DNA of 64,000 nt from JAJCYX01 sp965243825 (GCA_965243825.1 CBDEVT010000001.1:1984001-2048000), one strand, 5' to 3'. Shown: positions 8,601 through 16,286, numbered from the stretch's first letter. The notes: a model not told the origin generated them from the letters alone. Made by a program: numbers and translations.

Positions 8601-10265
8601 AATCGGGTCCAATGGCGGATTCGAAACCTGCGCGAATTTCTGCTTGAAGTAGCTAAATAACGGCTGTGGACGATCTGACAACACGGCCAGTGGCGCGTCG
8701 TTGCCCATAGAGCCATTCGGCTGAGCTCCCTGTACAGCCATCGGACCGATCAGCCACTTAAGATCCTCCTGCGAATAGCCGAAGACGGTCTGGCGAGTCA
8801 CCAGGGTGTCGAGGTCGATGGCCGGGACAATTTCTGGTGCCGAAAGATCATCAAGCGACAGTCGGTTGTTTTCCAACCAGTCTGAGTAAGGCTGGCGCGA
8901 AGCCAGTCCGCCAATCACTTCTTGCGGTGGGACGATGCGCTTCTGGTCGAAATCCACCAGAAACAGTCGGCCTGGCGCAAGCCTGTCCCGGTAAGCGATC
9001 TCTTCTGGTGGAATGTCCAACACACCTGCTTCGGAGGCCATAACCAGCAGGTTGTTTTTCGTCACCCAGTAGCGGAAAGGCCGCAGGCCGTTGCGGTCAA
9101 GTACAGCTCCGAGAGAGTTCCCATCTGTGAACGTGATCATCGCCGGGCCGTCCCACGGCTCCATCATTCCGCCGTGGTATTCGTAGAACGACTTGACATC
9201 ATCTGGCATTGATTCGTTGCCGTACCACGCAGCCGGCAACATCATCGCCGCAACGTGCTCAAGCGAGCGACCGCCCATTCTGAGGAACTCGAAGCCGTTG
9301 TCCAGCGATGCGGTGTCGCTCGGTTCGTCGGCCTCGCACACTGGCGTGATATCAGTGATGTCATCACCAAAATAATCGGAACTCAGGACTCGCTCGCGGG
9401 CAGTCATCCAGTTCCGGTTGCCGCGGACCGTGTTGATTTCTCCGTTATGCGCGAGCATCCGATACGGGTGAGCGAGCCTCCATGAACCAAGCGTGTTGGT
9501 ACTGAAGCGTGAGTGGACCATCCCGAACGCTGTGACCATGTCATCGTCATTCAGGTCTGCGTAGAACTCCTTCATCTGGTCAGCGAAGATCAGACCCTTG
9601 TAGACAACTGTGCGGGATGAGAGTGAACAGACATAGAAATAGTCAACGAGCTCTTTGTGTTCAGCGTCTGACGCACCCTCACGGACGGCGCGTTCTGCCG
9701 ATTTACGTGTGGCATAAAGCCTGCGCTCAAGATCGTCTTCAACCAGGCCTGCCTCAGCTTCGACGAAGAACTGCCTGATAGTTGGCATAACCTCGCGCGC
9801 CATGTCCCCGATGGCGACCGGATCTACCGGCACATCACGCCAGCCAAGGAACTTCAGCTCCTGGTCTTCCGCAGCATCCTTCAAAGCGGTTTCACAACGC
9901 TGACGAAGGTCATCACTATTCGGTAGGAATGTCATTCCCACGCCGTAACGACCGGATGGCGGCAACTGAATTCCCGCCTCGCCGGCAACCTTACGCATGA
10001 ACGCATCAGGCATCTGGATCAAAATACCTGCCCCGTCACCGGTACGCGGATCACAACCGCAGGCTCCGCGATGCCCGAGGTTAATCAGGACCTCAAGTGC
10101 CTGGTCGATAATCTGGTGATTGCGAGCGCCGTCAATGTTGGCAACAACACCGACCCCACATGCGTCGTGCTCGTTGTCCGGGTTGTAGAGCCCGTGCGTA
10201 GCGATGTGGTCCATGTCAGGGACCTGTGTTGAGCGTATGTTTTCGTTGCGTTCAGTTAATGTCAT
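5604..10265 (-). CDS. gltB: Glutamate synthase large subunit
   Basis: A 1553-residue protein that transfers the amide of glutamine to 2-oxoglutarate, giving two glutamates. Domains in order are the N-terminal Ntn glutaminase (nucleophile expected at Cys36 in DACGVG after propeptide removal), a central linker domain, the FMN synthase domain with the [3Fe-4S] motif CIMLRKCHLNTC, and the C-terminal beta-helix GXGXG domain (GSGGQSFGAF and later glycine repeats). Cys36 implies a 35-residue propeptide. A start at Met18 (10214) would give a more usual short propeptide and cannot be ruled out. A GlnR-box-like site lies 25 bases upstream. It forms an operon with gltD and probably nadE. Confidence 0.95.
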   Translation of the reverse strand: MTLTERNENIRSTQVPDMDHIATHGLYNPDNEHDACGVGVVANIDGARNHQIIDQALEVLINLGHRGACGCDPRTGDGAGILIQMPDAFMRKVAGEAGIQLPPSGRYGVGMTFLPNSDDLRQRCETALKDAAEDQELKFLGWRDVPVDPVAIGDMAREVMPTIRQFFVEAEAGLVEDDLERRLYATRKSAERAVREGASDAEHKELVDYFYVCSLSSRTVVYKGLIFADQMKEFYADLNDDDMVTAFGMVHSRFSTNTLGSWRLAHPYRMLAHNGEINTVRGNRNWMTARERVLSSDYFGDDITDITPVCEADEPSDTASLDNGFEFLRMGGRSLEHVAAMMLPAAWYGNESMPDDVKSFYEYHGGMMEPWDGPAMITFTDGNSLGAVLDRNGLRPFRYWVTKNNLLVMASEAGVLDIPPEEIAYRDRLAPGRLFLVDFDQKRIVPPQEVIGGLASRQPYSDWLENNRLSLDDLSAPEIVPAIDLDTLVTRQTVFGYSQEDLKWLIGPMAVQGAQPNGSMGNDAPLAVLSDRPQPLFSYFKQKFAQVSNPPLDPIREKQVTQMAVPVGRRPNLFDESAEHAKLLRIDHPLMFNKDLARIKSSTKPGVKAKTISTLFPVSDGAAGLGKAIERIRQESSQAIEDGYTILILSDRGVDSERTFVPSLLATGAVHHHLIREQTRTQADIIVESGEPREVHHFATLFGYGASAINPYLAFESIAGMRAQPTAERPLPPQDKSEQNFRYAVESGVLKTMSKMGISTLQGYIGAQVFEALGLSEQVTDEYFRWTESRIGGVDLEDIAADVLANHASAFPEENIPANLRLDLGGLYLWRGTGERHMWNPDTIALLQDAATRNDKAVFKQFEEASNNEGSEHITIRNMLELVDTGTPVPLDEVEPATEIVKRFATGAISLGSISREAHETLAIAMNRIGARSNTGEGGEDPARYTPDSNGDRRISAVKQVASGRFGVNTNYLVNSTDLQIKMAQGAKPGEGGELPGWKVSDYIAFIRKTTRGVELISPPPHHDIYSIEDLAQLIHDLKNVNPDSRVHVKLVAVAGVGVIAAGVAKGKADVVLISGDSGGTGASPLSSIRHGGIPWELGLAETQQVLVENGLRDRIVVQTDGQIKTSRDVVIAALLGADEWGVATAGLITMGCIMLRKCHLNTCSVGVATQDPELRARFSGTPEAVVNYFMMLAEGVREIMAELGFRKVNDMIGRMDMLKQREDVTHWKAKKLDLSRMLAMPKGLPGDHLYQCTLQDHELDVALDNELIRIARPAIENGEKVEATLDIKNRNRTIGAMLSGKIAQKYGEAGLPDGTINFNMHGSGGQSFGAFAVSGVTFKIEGDANDYLGKGLSGGRIVVVPPEGSSYVPEDNIIIGNVAFYGATGGEAFIRGKGGERFCVRNSDAHAVIEGVGDHGCEYMTGGRVVVLGETGRNFGAGMSGGIAYVWDADGTFKDRFNPELADLLDVEAGSGDETELIGLIEKHLDYTGSTVAKAILEDWPNSLVKFRKVFPKDYARVLREQALAEANGVSSNGSGNHSKIGSAEEEVGARG

Positions 10266-10289
10266 GTAGCCAACTATGAAGCCGAAGAT

Positions 10290-10305
10290 GTTTCAGTTGT
10301 GTGTC
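10290..10305 (-). promoter_or_regulatory. GlnR-box-like site upstream of gltB
   Basis: On the minus strand this reads GACAC, six bases, GAAAC. The actinobacterial GlnR consensus is GTnAC-n6-GAAAC, so there is one mismatch in nine defined bases. It lies 25 bases upstream of the gltB ATG. That position is close to the gene for an activator site, so either the start of gltB is further downstream, the site represses, or the match is chance. A GlnR-like regulator gene lies 1.6 kb away. Confidence 0.4.
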
Positions 10306-10365
10306 GCGCCCCTCATTCAAATTGGTAATCGGCGATGGCGAGGGGAGCAACCAGGCCGATCTCGG

Positions 10366-11727
10366 TCACAGCTTGCGGAGATAACGAGATATCTCGTAGT
10401 CAGTGACGGTCCGCGAGTACTCAGACCATTCGAGCCTTTTATTGCGCAGGAAGCTCTCCATCACGGCGGAGCCCAGCGTCCTGTTAAGCAGTTCACTTTC
10501 ACTGGCAAGCCGAAGAGCTGCATCAAGTGAGTCAGGCAACTGGACTACACCGGCAGCAGCTCGTTCCTCCACGGACATAGACGTCGGGTTGCTGCTCAGG
10601 GGATCTGCAAGTTCGTAACCTCCCTGGATGCCCTCAAGCCCGGCGGCGAGCATCACCGCGAACGCGAGGTAGGGATTGCAGGCTGAGTCCGGAGCACGAT
10701 ATTCAATGCGGAGGCTGTCTTCCTTTCCGACTCGGTGAGCCGGAACACGCACGAGTCCATCAAGATTCTCGGTGGTGTAGTTGGCGTATACCGGAGCCTC
10801 GACTCCTGGAACCAACCTCTTGTACGAGTTGACCCACTGGTTCGTGACTGCAGTGATCTCGGGTGCATGCCGGATGAGTCCGGCCATGAATTGCCTCGCC
10901 ATTACGGACAGGCCGTCTGCCGAATCGGGGTCATAGAACGCGTTCTTGTCACCTTCATACAGCGACATGTGGGTGTGCATGCCGCTGCCGTTTGATTGCG
11001 CAAACGGTCGTGGCATGAAGGTGACGTACCCGCCTGACTGTGCGGCGATCTCCTTTACGACAACCTTGAACGTGATGATCGAATCTGCCATCGTTAGCGC
11101 GTTGGTGTGACGCAGATCTATTTCGTGCTGACCGTCTGATACCTCATGGTGAGAGTGCTTAACCGGGATCCCCATCTCTTCGAGCGAAAGCACAGTCTGG
11201 CGCCTAAGATCGGCACCGGCATTGTCAGAGGACTGGTCAAAATAACCGCCAGCGTCGTACGGTCGTGGATCCTCTGGTGATCTCAGATGGAAATACTCAA
11301 TTTCGGGTGCCACGTAATAGGTTAGACCCATCTCAGCGGCCCTTCTGAGAACTCGACGGAGTACTTCGCGATTATCAGCCTCGGCAGGCTCACCGGATGC
11401 GGTCCGGATATCGCAGAACAGTCTCGCAACTGCGTTTTCGCGGGGCCGCCAGGGGAGGATCTGCCAAGTTGAAGGGTCCGGCATTGCGACCATGTCAGAC
11501 TCACCCTCGCGCGCGATTCCTTCTATAGACGCTCCATCGAAACTTGCGCCTGTTCGCAACACGCCTTCCAGCTCATCGATAGTGATGGCGAAGCCTTTGA
11601 GGGTGCCCAGGATATCTGTGAACCAGAGACGTATGAAGCGCACATCGTGTTCGTGCGCCGAAAAGAGCGCGAACCGGATTGCCTCTTCGTTGGCGTCACG
11701 CTGCCTGTTTTCGTGCGTCTGGGTCAT
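10366..11727 (-). CDS. glnA: Glutamine synthetase type I
   Basis: The product (453 residues from the ATG at 11727) makes glutamine from glutamate, ammonium and ATP. The N-terminal beta-grasp segment (RFIRLWFTDILGTLKG.A) with the substrate loop FDGASIEG, the metal-binding NGSGMHTHMSL region and the Glu-rich catalytic segment IEYRAPD are all present. The length and the C-terminal sequence, which lacks the adenylylated tyrosine motif NLY, point to the shorter GSI-alpha class with no GlnE adenylylation. A GTG 18 bases upstream (11745) is possible, but a ribosome-binding sequence is crowded there. It has its own promoter (11797-11825) and is followed by gltB after 100 bases. Confidence 0.95.
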   Translation of the reverse strand: MTQTHENRQRDANEEAIRFALFSAHEHDVRFIRLWFTDILGTLKGFAITIDELEGVLRTGASFDGASIEGIAREGESDMVAMPDPSTWQILPWRPRENAVARLFCDIRTASGEPAEADNREVLRRVLRRAAEMGLTYYVAPEIEYFHLRSPEDPRPYDAGGYFDQSSDNAGADLRRQTVLSLEEMGIPVKHSHHEVSDGQHEIDLRHTNALTMADSIITFKVVVKEIAAQSGGYVTFMPRPFAQSNGSGMHTHMSLYEGDKNAFYDPDSADGLSVMARQFMAGLIRHAPEITAVTNQWVNSYKRLVPGVEAPVYANYTTENLDGLVRVPAHRVGKEDSLRIEYRAPDSACNPYLAFAVMLAAGLEGIQGGYELADPLSSNPTSMSVEERAAAGVVQLPDSLDAALRLASESELLNRTLGSAVMESFLRNKRLEWSEYSRTVTDYEISRYLRKL

Positions 11728-11796
11728 GGCTGGTACGTAGATCACCTCGCGAACAGTGTGCAGATTTGTTCGGGATTAGTGATGGGTAAGGGAGGA

Positions 11797-11825
11797 AGTA
11801 TTGGAGATTGTGAAACTTTTGTCAA
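11797..11825 (-). promoter_or_regulatory. Predicted sigma-70 promoter of glnA
   Basis: On the minus strand a perfect -35 TTGACA (11825-11820), a 17-base spacer and a -10 AATACT (11802-11797, four of six matches) give a start of transcription near 11790, with a leader of about 60 bases before the glnA ATG. The region upstream of -35 contains TGTAC-n6-TTAAC (11870-11855), a weak resemblance to a GlnR half-site pair. Confidence 0.65.
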
Positions 11826-11878
11826 ACTCCGCTCGCTGAGAATAGCGCTACACCGTTAAGCCGCTGTACACCGGGTGG

Positions 11879-12613
11879 CTAGCCTGATGGTGGGTCATTT
11901 GCAGATCTAAAGCGGTAGCCAACATTCCAAACGGTTTCAATAAATTGATACCGGACATCATTTATCTTCGAGCGAAGTCGTCGCACATGAACATCGACCG
12001 TCCGAGTCCCGCCGAAGTAGTCGTAGTCCCACACCGCTCGCAGCAGGGCTTCGCGGCTGAACACTCTGCCTGGTCTTGCAGCGATGTACTTAAGTAGTTC
12101 GTATTCCTTATACGTGAGATCGATCTTCTTGCCACCGAGCGTCACTTCATAACGATCCTGGTCGATTACTAGATCACCGTGGGTGATGAGGTTACGATCG
12201 GCAGGTCCGTTTGCTCTTGATGACACAATGTCGAGTCTGCTCAGCACTTCTGGAAAACCAAACGGTGCAAAAGCGATCTCGATATCACCATTGCTGAAAT
12301 CGATTGGTGGGAGCAATGACTCCTGGACCAGAGCGACCGTCGGTAGTCCGTTCGAAACCGCTTCGCCAATCATCGCCGCCGCATCCGCCGAACTTCTCGG
12401 GCACCAAACAAGCGCGATACCAGAGTCGGTGCCGGGAGTGTCGGCAACGTCAGATCCGATGCTCTGGAATTCATGCCGATTGGCATTGCTGCGTAAGTCT
12501 TCGGCAAGCCTTGCCGCTTCCGGGTGGTCGAACCCTATAAGTAAAATTGTCGCCAACTTTGCCCTGCCGTCTCGTTCCAAAGCTAATGATCTTGCCGGAG
12601 TTCGCGTCCTCAA
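11879..12613 (-). CDS. GlnR-like OmpR-family transcriptional regulator with atypical receiver
   Basis: A 244-residue regulator. The C-terminal winged helix (about 140-240) reads RAVWDYDYFGGTRTVDVHV then RRLRSK and TVWNVGYRF, a close match to the DNA-binding domain of actinobacterial GlnR, the global nitrogen regulator. The N-terminal half has a receiver-like strand order (ILLIG, ALVWCP, TVALV), but the expected phospho-acceptor position reads WCP, so it is probably not controlled by phosphorylation, like other orphan receivers. Start: TTG with AGGAG nine bases upstream. An internal TTG at 12556 is a poorer alternative. It sits beside glnA and gltBD, its expected targets. No histidine kinase gene is nearby. 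Confidence 0.8.
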   Translation of the reverse strand: MRTRTPARSLALERDGRAKLATILLIGFDHPEAARLAEDLRSNANRHEFQSIGSDVADTPGTDSGIALVWCPRSSADAAAMIGEAVSNGLPTVALVQESLLPPIDFSNGDIEIAFAPFGFPEVLSRLDIVSSRANGPADRNLITHGDLVIDQDRYEVTLGGKKIDLTYKEYELLKYIAARPGRVFSREALLRAVWDYDYFGGTRTVDVHVRRLRSKINDVRYQFIETVWNVGYRFRSANDPPSG

Positions 12614-12715
12614 AAACGGAAGCTCCTGACTGATGCAGTTGTTGAGGATAGCTCATACTGCCGAGCGGAAGTACCTGACACAGGGCGACTCCGTATCGAT
12701 CGCGAAAGACTAAAA

Positions 12716-12751
12716 TTTGCGTTGACGCAAAGGTTGCTGCGTTCGTATACT
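12716..12751 (+). promoter_or_regulatory. Predicted promoter of the ribosomal supercluster, with a palindrome over -35
   Basis: The -35 TTGACG (12722-12727), an 18-base spacer and a -10 TATACT (12746-12751) make a strong sigma-70-type promoter about 60 bases before the rpsL ATG. The -35 hexamer lies within an inverted repeat TTTGCG-ttga-CGCAAA (12716-12731), so a protein bound to the palindrome would cover the -35. This is the only clear promoter ahead of the str-S10-spc block. Confidence 0.7.
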
Positions 12752-12815
12752 GTCTGTTCGTGGCTCAGACATACCCGCTCTGGTTATGTGTTCTGCCCCC
12801 TTTTCAGGTGAGTTA

Positions 12816-13229
12816 ATGCCGACCATCAATCAACTTGTCCGCCGTCCGCGCAAGCAGACGCGAAAAAAGCCGAAGACACCAGCGCTTCTCTTCACGTACA
12901 ACTCGTACGACAAGACGATGACGCGCAGGCGTAAAGGCAACCCGCAGAAACGCGGAGTTTGTCTTCAGGTCAGGACTGTTACGCCGAAGAAACCTAACTC
13001 AGCTTTGCGTAAAGTAGCGAGAGTCAGGCTTACAAACGGCATCGAAGTCACGGCGTACATCCCTGGAGAAGGGCACAACTTGCAGGAGCACTCGGTGGTC
13101 CTGATTCGAGGCGGACGTGTTCCGGACCTTCCTGGAGTGCGATACCACATTGTCCGTGGCTCGCTTGACACGTCGGGCGTAAGCGACCGAAAGCAGAGTC
13201 GAAGTAAATACGGACAGCCGAAGGGCTAA
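12816..13229 (+). CDS. rpsL: 30S ribosomal protein S12
   Basis: A 137-residue decoding-centre protein with the invariant TPKKPNSALRK loop (site of streptomycin-resistance changes), GEGHNLQEHSVVLIRGGRV and LPGVRYHIVRG. An insertion between PALLF and NPQKRGVC (about 26-43) matches in position the 13-residue insertion of Firmicutes S12 and is absent from proteobacterial S12, but here it is rich in Lys/Arg and Thr. I chose the ATG at 12816 (MPTINQLVRRP) over an upstream in-frame ATG because it gives the family N-terminus and has AGGTGA before it. Confidence 0.97.
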   Translation: MPTINQLVRRPRKQTRKKPKTPALLFTYNSYDKTMTRRRKGNPQKRGVCLQVRTVTPKKPNSALRKVARVRLTNGIEVTAYIPGEGHNLQEHSVVLIRGGRVPDLPGVRYHIVRGSLDTSGVSDRKQSRSKYGQPKG

Positions 13230-13256
13230 CCACCGGAACCAATATCGAAAAATCTG

Positions 13257-13293
13257 AGCCGCCTGTTCAGGCAATGCGCACTGGCAGGCGGCT
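13257..13293 (+). promoter_or_regulatory. Stem-loop in the rpsL-rpsG intercistronic region
   Basis: A perfect 9-base stem AGCCGCCTG (13257-13265) / CAGGCGGCT (13285-13293) encloses a 19-base loop, followed by a small CCGGC-n5-GCCGG hairpin. The spacer between rpsL and rpsG is where S7 binds to control translation in the E. coli str operon. There is no T-run, so termination is unlikely. The role is inferred from position only. Confidence 0.55.
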
Positions 13294-13347
13294 ACGTTTG
13301 CCCGGCTGATTGCCGGACTGATGAGACGAGACTGATAGAGACGAAAA

Positions 13348-13818
13348 ATGGCACGCAGAAGACCAGCAGAACCAAGAGTTGTTGCGCCAGACCCGGTGCA
13401 TGGGAGTGTTGATCTTGCCAAGTTCATCAACCGTTTGATGATAGGCGGCAAGAAATCTACCGCTCGTCGGGCAATGTACAACGCACTAGACCTGCTAGAA
13501 AAAGAGGCTAATCGCCCTGGTATCGAGGTGTTCGAGCAGGCGCTGCGAAATGCAATGCCTGCCCTGGAAGTAAAGCCCCGGCGAGTCGGTGGCGCGACTT
13601 ACCAGGTTCCTGTCGAAGTCAGGCCCGAACGCCGAAGCGCTCTCGCTCAACGCTGGCTGATTGAAGCTGCAAGGGCAAGGACTGGTCGGCCCGTTGCCGA
13701 GCGACTCTATCTCGAACTCCTCGAAGCTTCTCGTGGTGGAGGTTCAGCGGTTAGGAAACGTGAGGATGCTCACCGGATGGCCGAGGCCAACCGGGCGTTT
13801 GCGCACTACCGCTGGTAA
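13348..13818 (+). CDS. rpsG: 30S ribosomal protein S7
   Basis: A 156-residue primary 16S rRNA-binding protein of the 30S head. It shows the family N-terminus MARRRPAEPRVVAPDPVHGS and the KPRRVGGATYQVPVEV beta-hairpin that reaches the mRNA exit channel; KREDAHRMAEANRAFAHYRW is the usual C-terminal end. The length equals the bacterial norm. It is preceded by the stem-loop at 13257-13293, the place where S7 represses its own operon in E. coli. Confidence 0.97.
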   Translation: MARRRPAEPRVVAPDPVHGSVDLAKFINRLMIGGKKSTARRAMYNALDLLEKEANRPGIEVFEQALRNAMPALEVKPRRVGGATYQVPVEVRPERRSALAQRWLIEAARARTGRPVAERLYLELLEASRGGGSAVRKREDAHRMAEANRAFAHYRW

Positions 13819-13884
13819 GAAGGATTTACCGAATCTCACTGAGTCACGGCAGGTTGAGCGCCTGCCTGAAAAACAGCGACTGAA

Positions 13885-15969
13885 ATGACTACTGCATCTG
13901 GCAATAAAACAGACCTGGGGATGGTCCGAAATATCGGATTCATTGCTCATATTGACGCTGGAAAGACTACCGTCACCGAGCGCGTTCTTTTCTTCACCGG
14001 TGAGACCTACAAGATCGGTGATATTGACGACGGCACGACGGTGATGGACTTCATGTCGCTTGAACGCGAGCGCGGCATCACCATCGGTTCTGCAGCCACC
14101 AACGCAAAGTGGCAAGATCACCAGATAAACATCATCGACACCCCAGGTCACGTGGATTTCACAGCTGAAGTAGAGCGCAGTCTTCGCGTTCTCGATGGTG
14201 GAGTAGTCGTACTTGAGTCCGTGTCCGGAGTGCAACCGCAATCTGAGACTGTTTGGCGCCAGGCTGACCGTTACCAGGTTCCACGAATGGTTTTCGTGAA
14301 CAAGATGGACCGGCTCGGGGCAGATTTCGACTACGCAGTAAGCACGTTGCATACCCGTCTTGGTGCCAACGCGGTTCCGATTCAGATTCCGATCGGCGCA
14401 GAGTCTGAGTTCACCGGCATGATCGACCTGGTGAAGCAGTGTGCCTATATATATGAGTCTGAAGACGCGATCGGTCACGCCACTGTCGACATCCCGGCTG
14501 AAATGGCGGAGAAGGCTGAGGCCGCCCGTCAGCATATGATCGAAAAGGTTGCCGAGACTGACGATGGTCTGATGGAGAAGTATCTAGAAGAGGAAGAGAT
14601 ATCTGAGGAAGAGTTGAAAGTGGCAATTCGGAAAGCCACGATCTCTCTTCAGATGTTCCCTGTCCTGGTGGGTTCCGCGCTCCGGCACCGTGGTGTCCAT
14701 CCACTGCTTGATGCCGTCATCGATTACCTTCCATCTCCGCTGGATGTCCCGCCGGTTTCCGGATTCGACCCTTCTGATGAAGAAAAGAAGATGGAGCGCA
14801 AGCCGAGCCTGGAAGAGCCTCTCAGTGCGCTTGCATTCAAAGTGGTTACTGACCAGCACGTTGGGCGCCTCATATATGTCCGTGTCTACTCAGGAACACT
14901 CGAAGCAGGCACCCCTGTCTACAACCCTTCAACGAGAAGTCGTGAGCGAGTGGGTCGACTGCTCAAGATGCACGCTGACTCCCGCGAAGAGGTGAAGGTA
15001 GCGGGCCCCGGTGAAATCGTGGCCGTGATTGGCCTGAAGAACGCAGTGACCGGTCACACTCTCTGTGATCAAGGTAGCCCGATTGTTCTCGAGGCAATCA
15101 GCTTCCCCGATCCTGTGATCTCAGTTGCTGTTGAGCCGAAAACGCGCTCAGATCAGGACAAGATGACTGAGGCGCTGGTTCGGCTCGTCGATGAAGATCC
15201 CACTCTCCAGACATATACAGATGACGAAAGCGGTCAGACTGTTCTCGCCGGCATGGGCGAGCTTCATCTTGACGTAATCATCGAGCGGATGCGGCGAGAG
15301 TTTAACGTTGAAGCAACTCAAGGTCCGCCACGGGTTGCTTACCGTGAGGCGCTCACCAAAGTGTCCGAGCAGCAGGGCAAGTTCATACGGCAGACAGGTG
15401 GTCACGGCCAGTATGGTGACTGCACTCTGCGGCTTGAGCCGCTCGAGGCCGGTAGTGGGATCCAATTCGAATCTGAGATCACCGGTGCTACCTTGCCTCG
15501 TGAGTACTATGGCCCGATCGAAGCAGGCTTCCGTGAAGCAGCCCGCACGGGAATTCTCGCTGGCTACCCAGTCGTCGATGTCAAGGCTGTCCTAACTGAC
15601 GGTTCTTATCACGATGTCGACTCGTCCGAAATGGCTTTCAAGATTGCTGCCTCGATGGCGTTCAAGGCAGCAATGGAACGCGGTGGCCCGACCCTGATGG
15701 AGCCGGTAATGCGGATCGAGGTGATCACGCCAGCGGACTTCCTCGGTGACGTGATTGGCGATCTGAACTCACGCCGAGCGCAGATCCAGTCAATGGACCA
15801 GCGAGGCCAGGTTCAGGAAGTGAAAGCCTTCATCCCCCTCGCCGAGACGTTCCAGTACGCAACCCACCTGCGTTCACTTACAACAGGCCGGGCGAGTTTC
15901 TCGATGGAACTCGACCACTACGACCCTGTGCCTCAGCACGTGGCGCAGGAGATCATAGGGAAGAAGTAG
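13885..15969 (+). CDS. fusA: Translation elongation factor G
   Basis: A 694-residue GTPase that drives tRNA-mRNA translocation and ribosome recycling. The G1 loop AHIDAGKTT, G3 DTPGHVDF and G4 NKMDR are intact, followed by domains II-V, with YYGPIEAGFREA and the domain V end (AQIQSMDQRGQVQEV.AFIPL). The switch I 'RGITI' is present, so this is canonical EF-G rather than a ribosomal-protection homologue. The gene ends 4 bases before rpsJ. The tuf gene that normally stands between fusA and rpsJ is absent here. Confidence 0.97.
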   Translation: MTTASGNKTDLGMVRNIGFIAHIDAGKTTVTERVLFFTGETYKIGDIDDGTTVMDFMSLERERGITIGSAATNAKWQDHQINIIDTPGHVDFTAEVERSLRVLDGGVVVLESVSGVQPQSETVWRQADRYQVPRMVFVNKMDRLGADFDYAVSTLHTRLGANAVPIQIPIGAESEFTGMIDLVKQCAYIYESEDAIGHATVDIPAEMAEKAEAARQHMIEKVAETDDGLMEKYLEEEEISEEELKVAIRKATISLQMFPVLVGSALRHRGVHPLLDAVIDYLPSPLDVPPVSGFDPSDEEKKMERKPSLEEPLSALAFKVVTDQHVGRLIYVRVYSGTLEAGTPVYNPSTRSRERVGRLLKMHADSREEVKVAGPGEIVAVIGLKNAVTGHTLCDQGSPIVLEAISFPDPVISVAVEPKTRSDQDKMTEALVRLVDEDPTLQTYTDDESGQTVLAGMGELHLDVIIERMRREFNVEATQGPPRVAYREALTKVSEQQGKFIRQTGGHGQYGDCTLRLEPLEAGSGIQFESEITGATLPREYYGPIEAGFREAARTGILAGYPVVDVKAVLTDGSYHDVDSSEMAFKIAASMAFKAAMERGGPTLMEPVMRIEVITPADFLGDVIGDLNSRRAQIQSMDQRGQVQEVKAFIPLAETFQYATHLRSLTTGRASFSMELDHYDPVPQHVAQEIIGKK

Positions 15970-15973
15970 AGAT

Positions 15974-16282
15974 ATGCCCGGTCAGAAGATAAGAATTGTC
16001 CTCAAAGGTTTTGATCACCGACTGCTCGACATTTCGTCCCAGCAGATCCTCGAGACGGCGGAACGTACCGGAGCGAACGTGGCCGGCCCGGTCCCGCTGC
16101 CGACCGCTAAGAGGATGTTCACGGTTATCCGATCACCCCACATCGACAAGGCATCACGGGAACACTTCGAGCTACGTGTTCACAAGAGGCTAATCGACAT
16201 CCTTGAGCCGAGTTCGAAAACAATTGACTCACTGACACGTTTGAACGTGCCGGCCGGCGTTGACATCGCCATAAAGCTGTAG
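15974..16282 (+). CDS. rpsJ: 30S ribosomal protein S10
   Basis: A 102-residue protein of the 30S head, also NusE in antitermination complexes. It has KIRIVLKGFDHRLLD at the start, the PLPT loop and VHKRLIDILEPSSKTIDSL at the end, all family hallmarks. It opens the S10 operon but is separated from fusA by only 4 bases, so the str and S10 operons are fused here, with no leader of the E. coli L4-regulated type. Confidence 0.97.
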   Translation: MPGQKIRIVLKGFDHRLLDISSQQILETAERTGANVAGPVPLPTAKRMFTVIRSPHIDKASREHFELRVHKRLIDILEPSSKTIDSLTRLNVPAGVDIAIKL

Positions 16283-16286
16283 AGAG

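Noticed and set aside
11855..11870. TGTAC-n6-TTAAC upstream of the glnA -35 as GlnR box
   Set aside because: It keeps the 11-base spacing but matches the consensus too poorly in both halves to list as a site.
13744..14535. A 263-codon minus-strand frame opposite rpsG and fusA
   Set aside because: Antisense to conserved genes with no family motif or ribosome-binding sequence.
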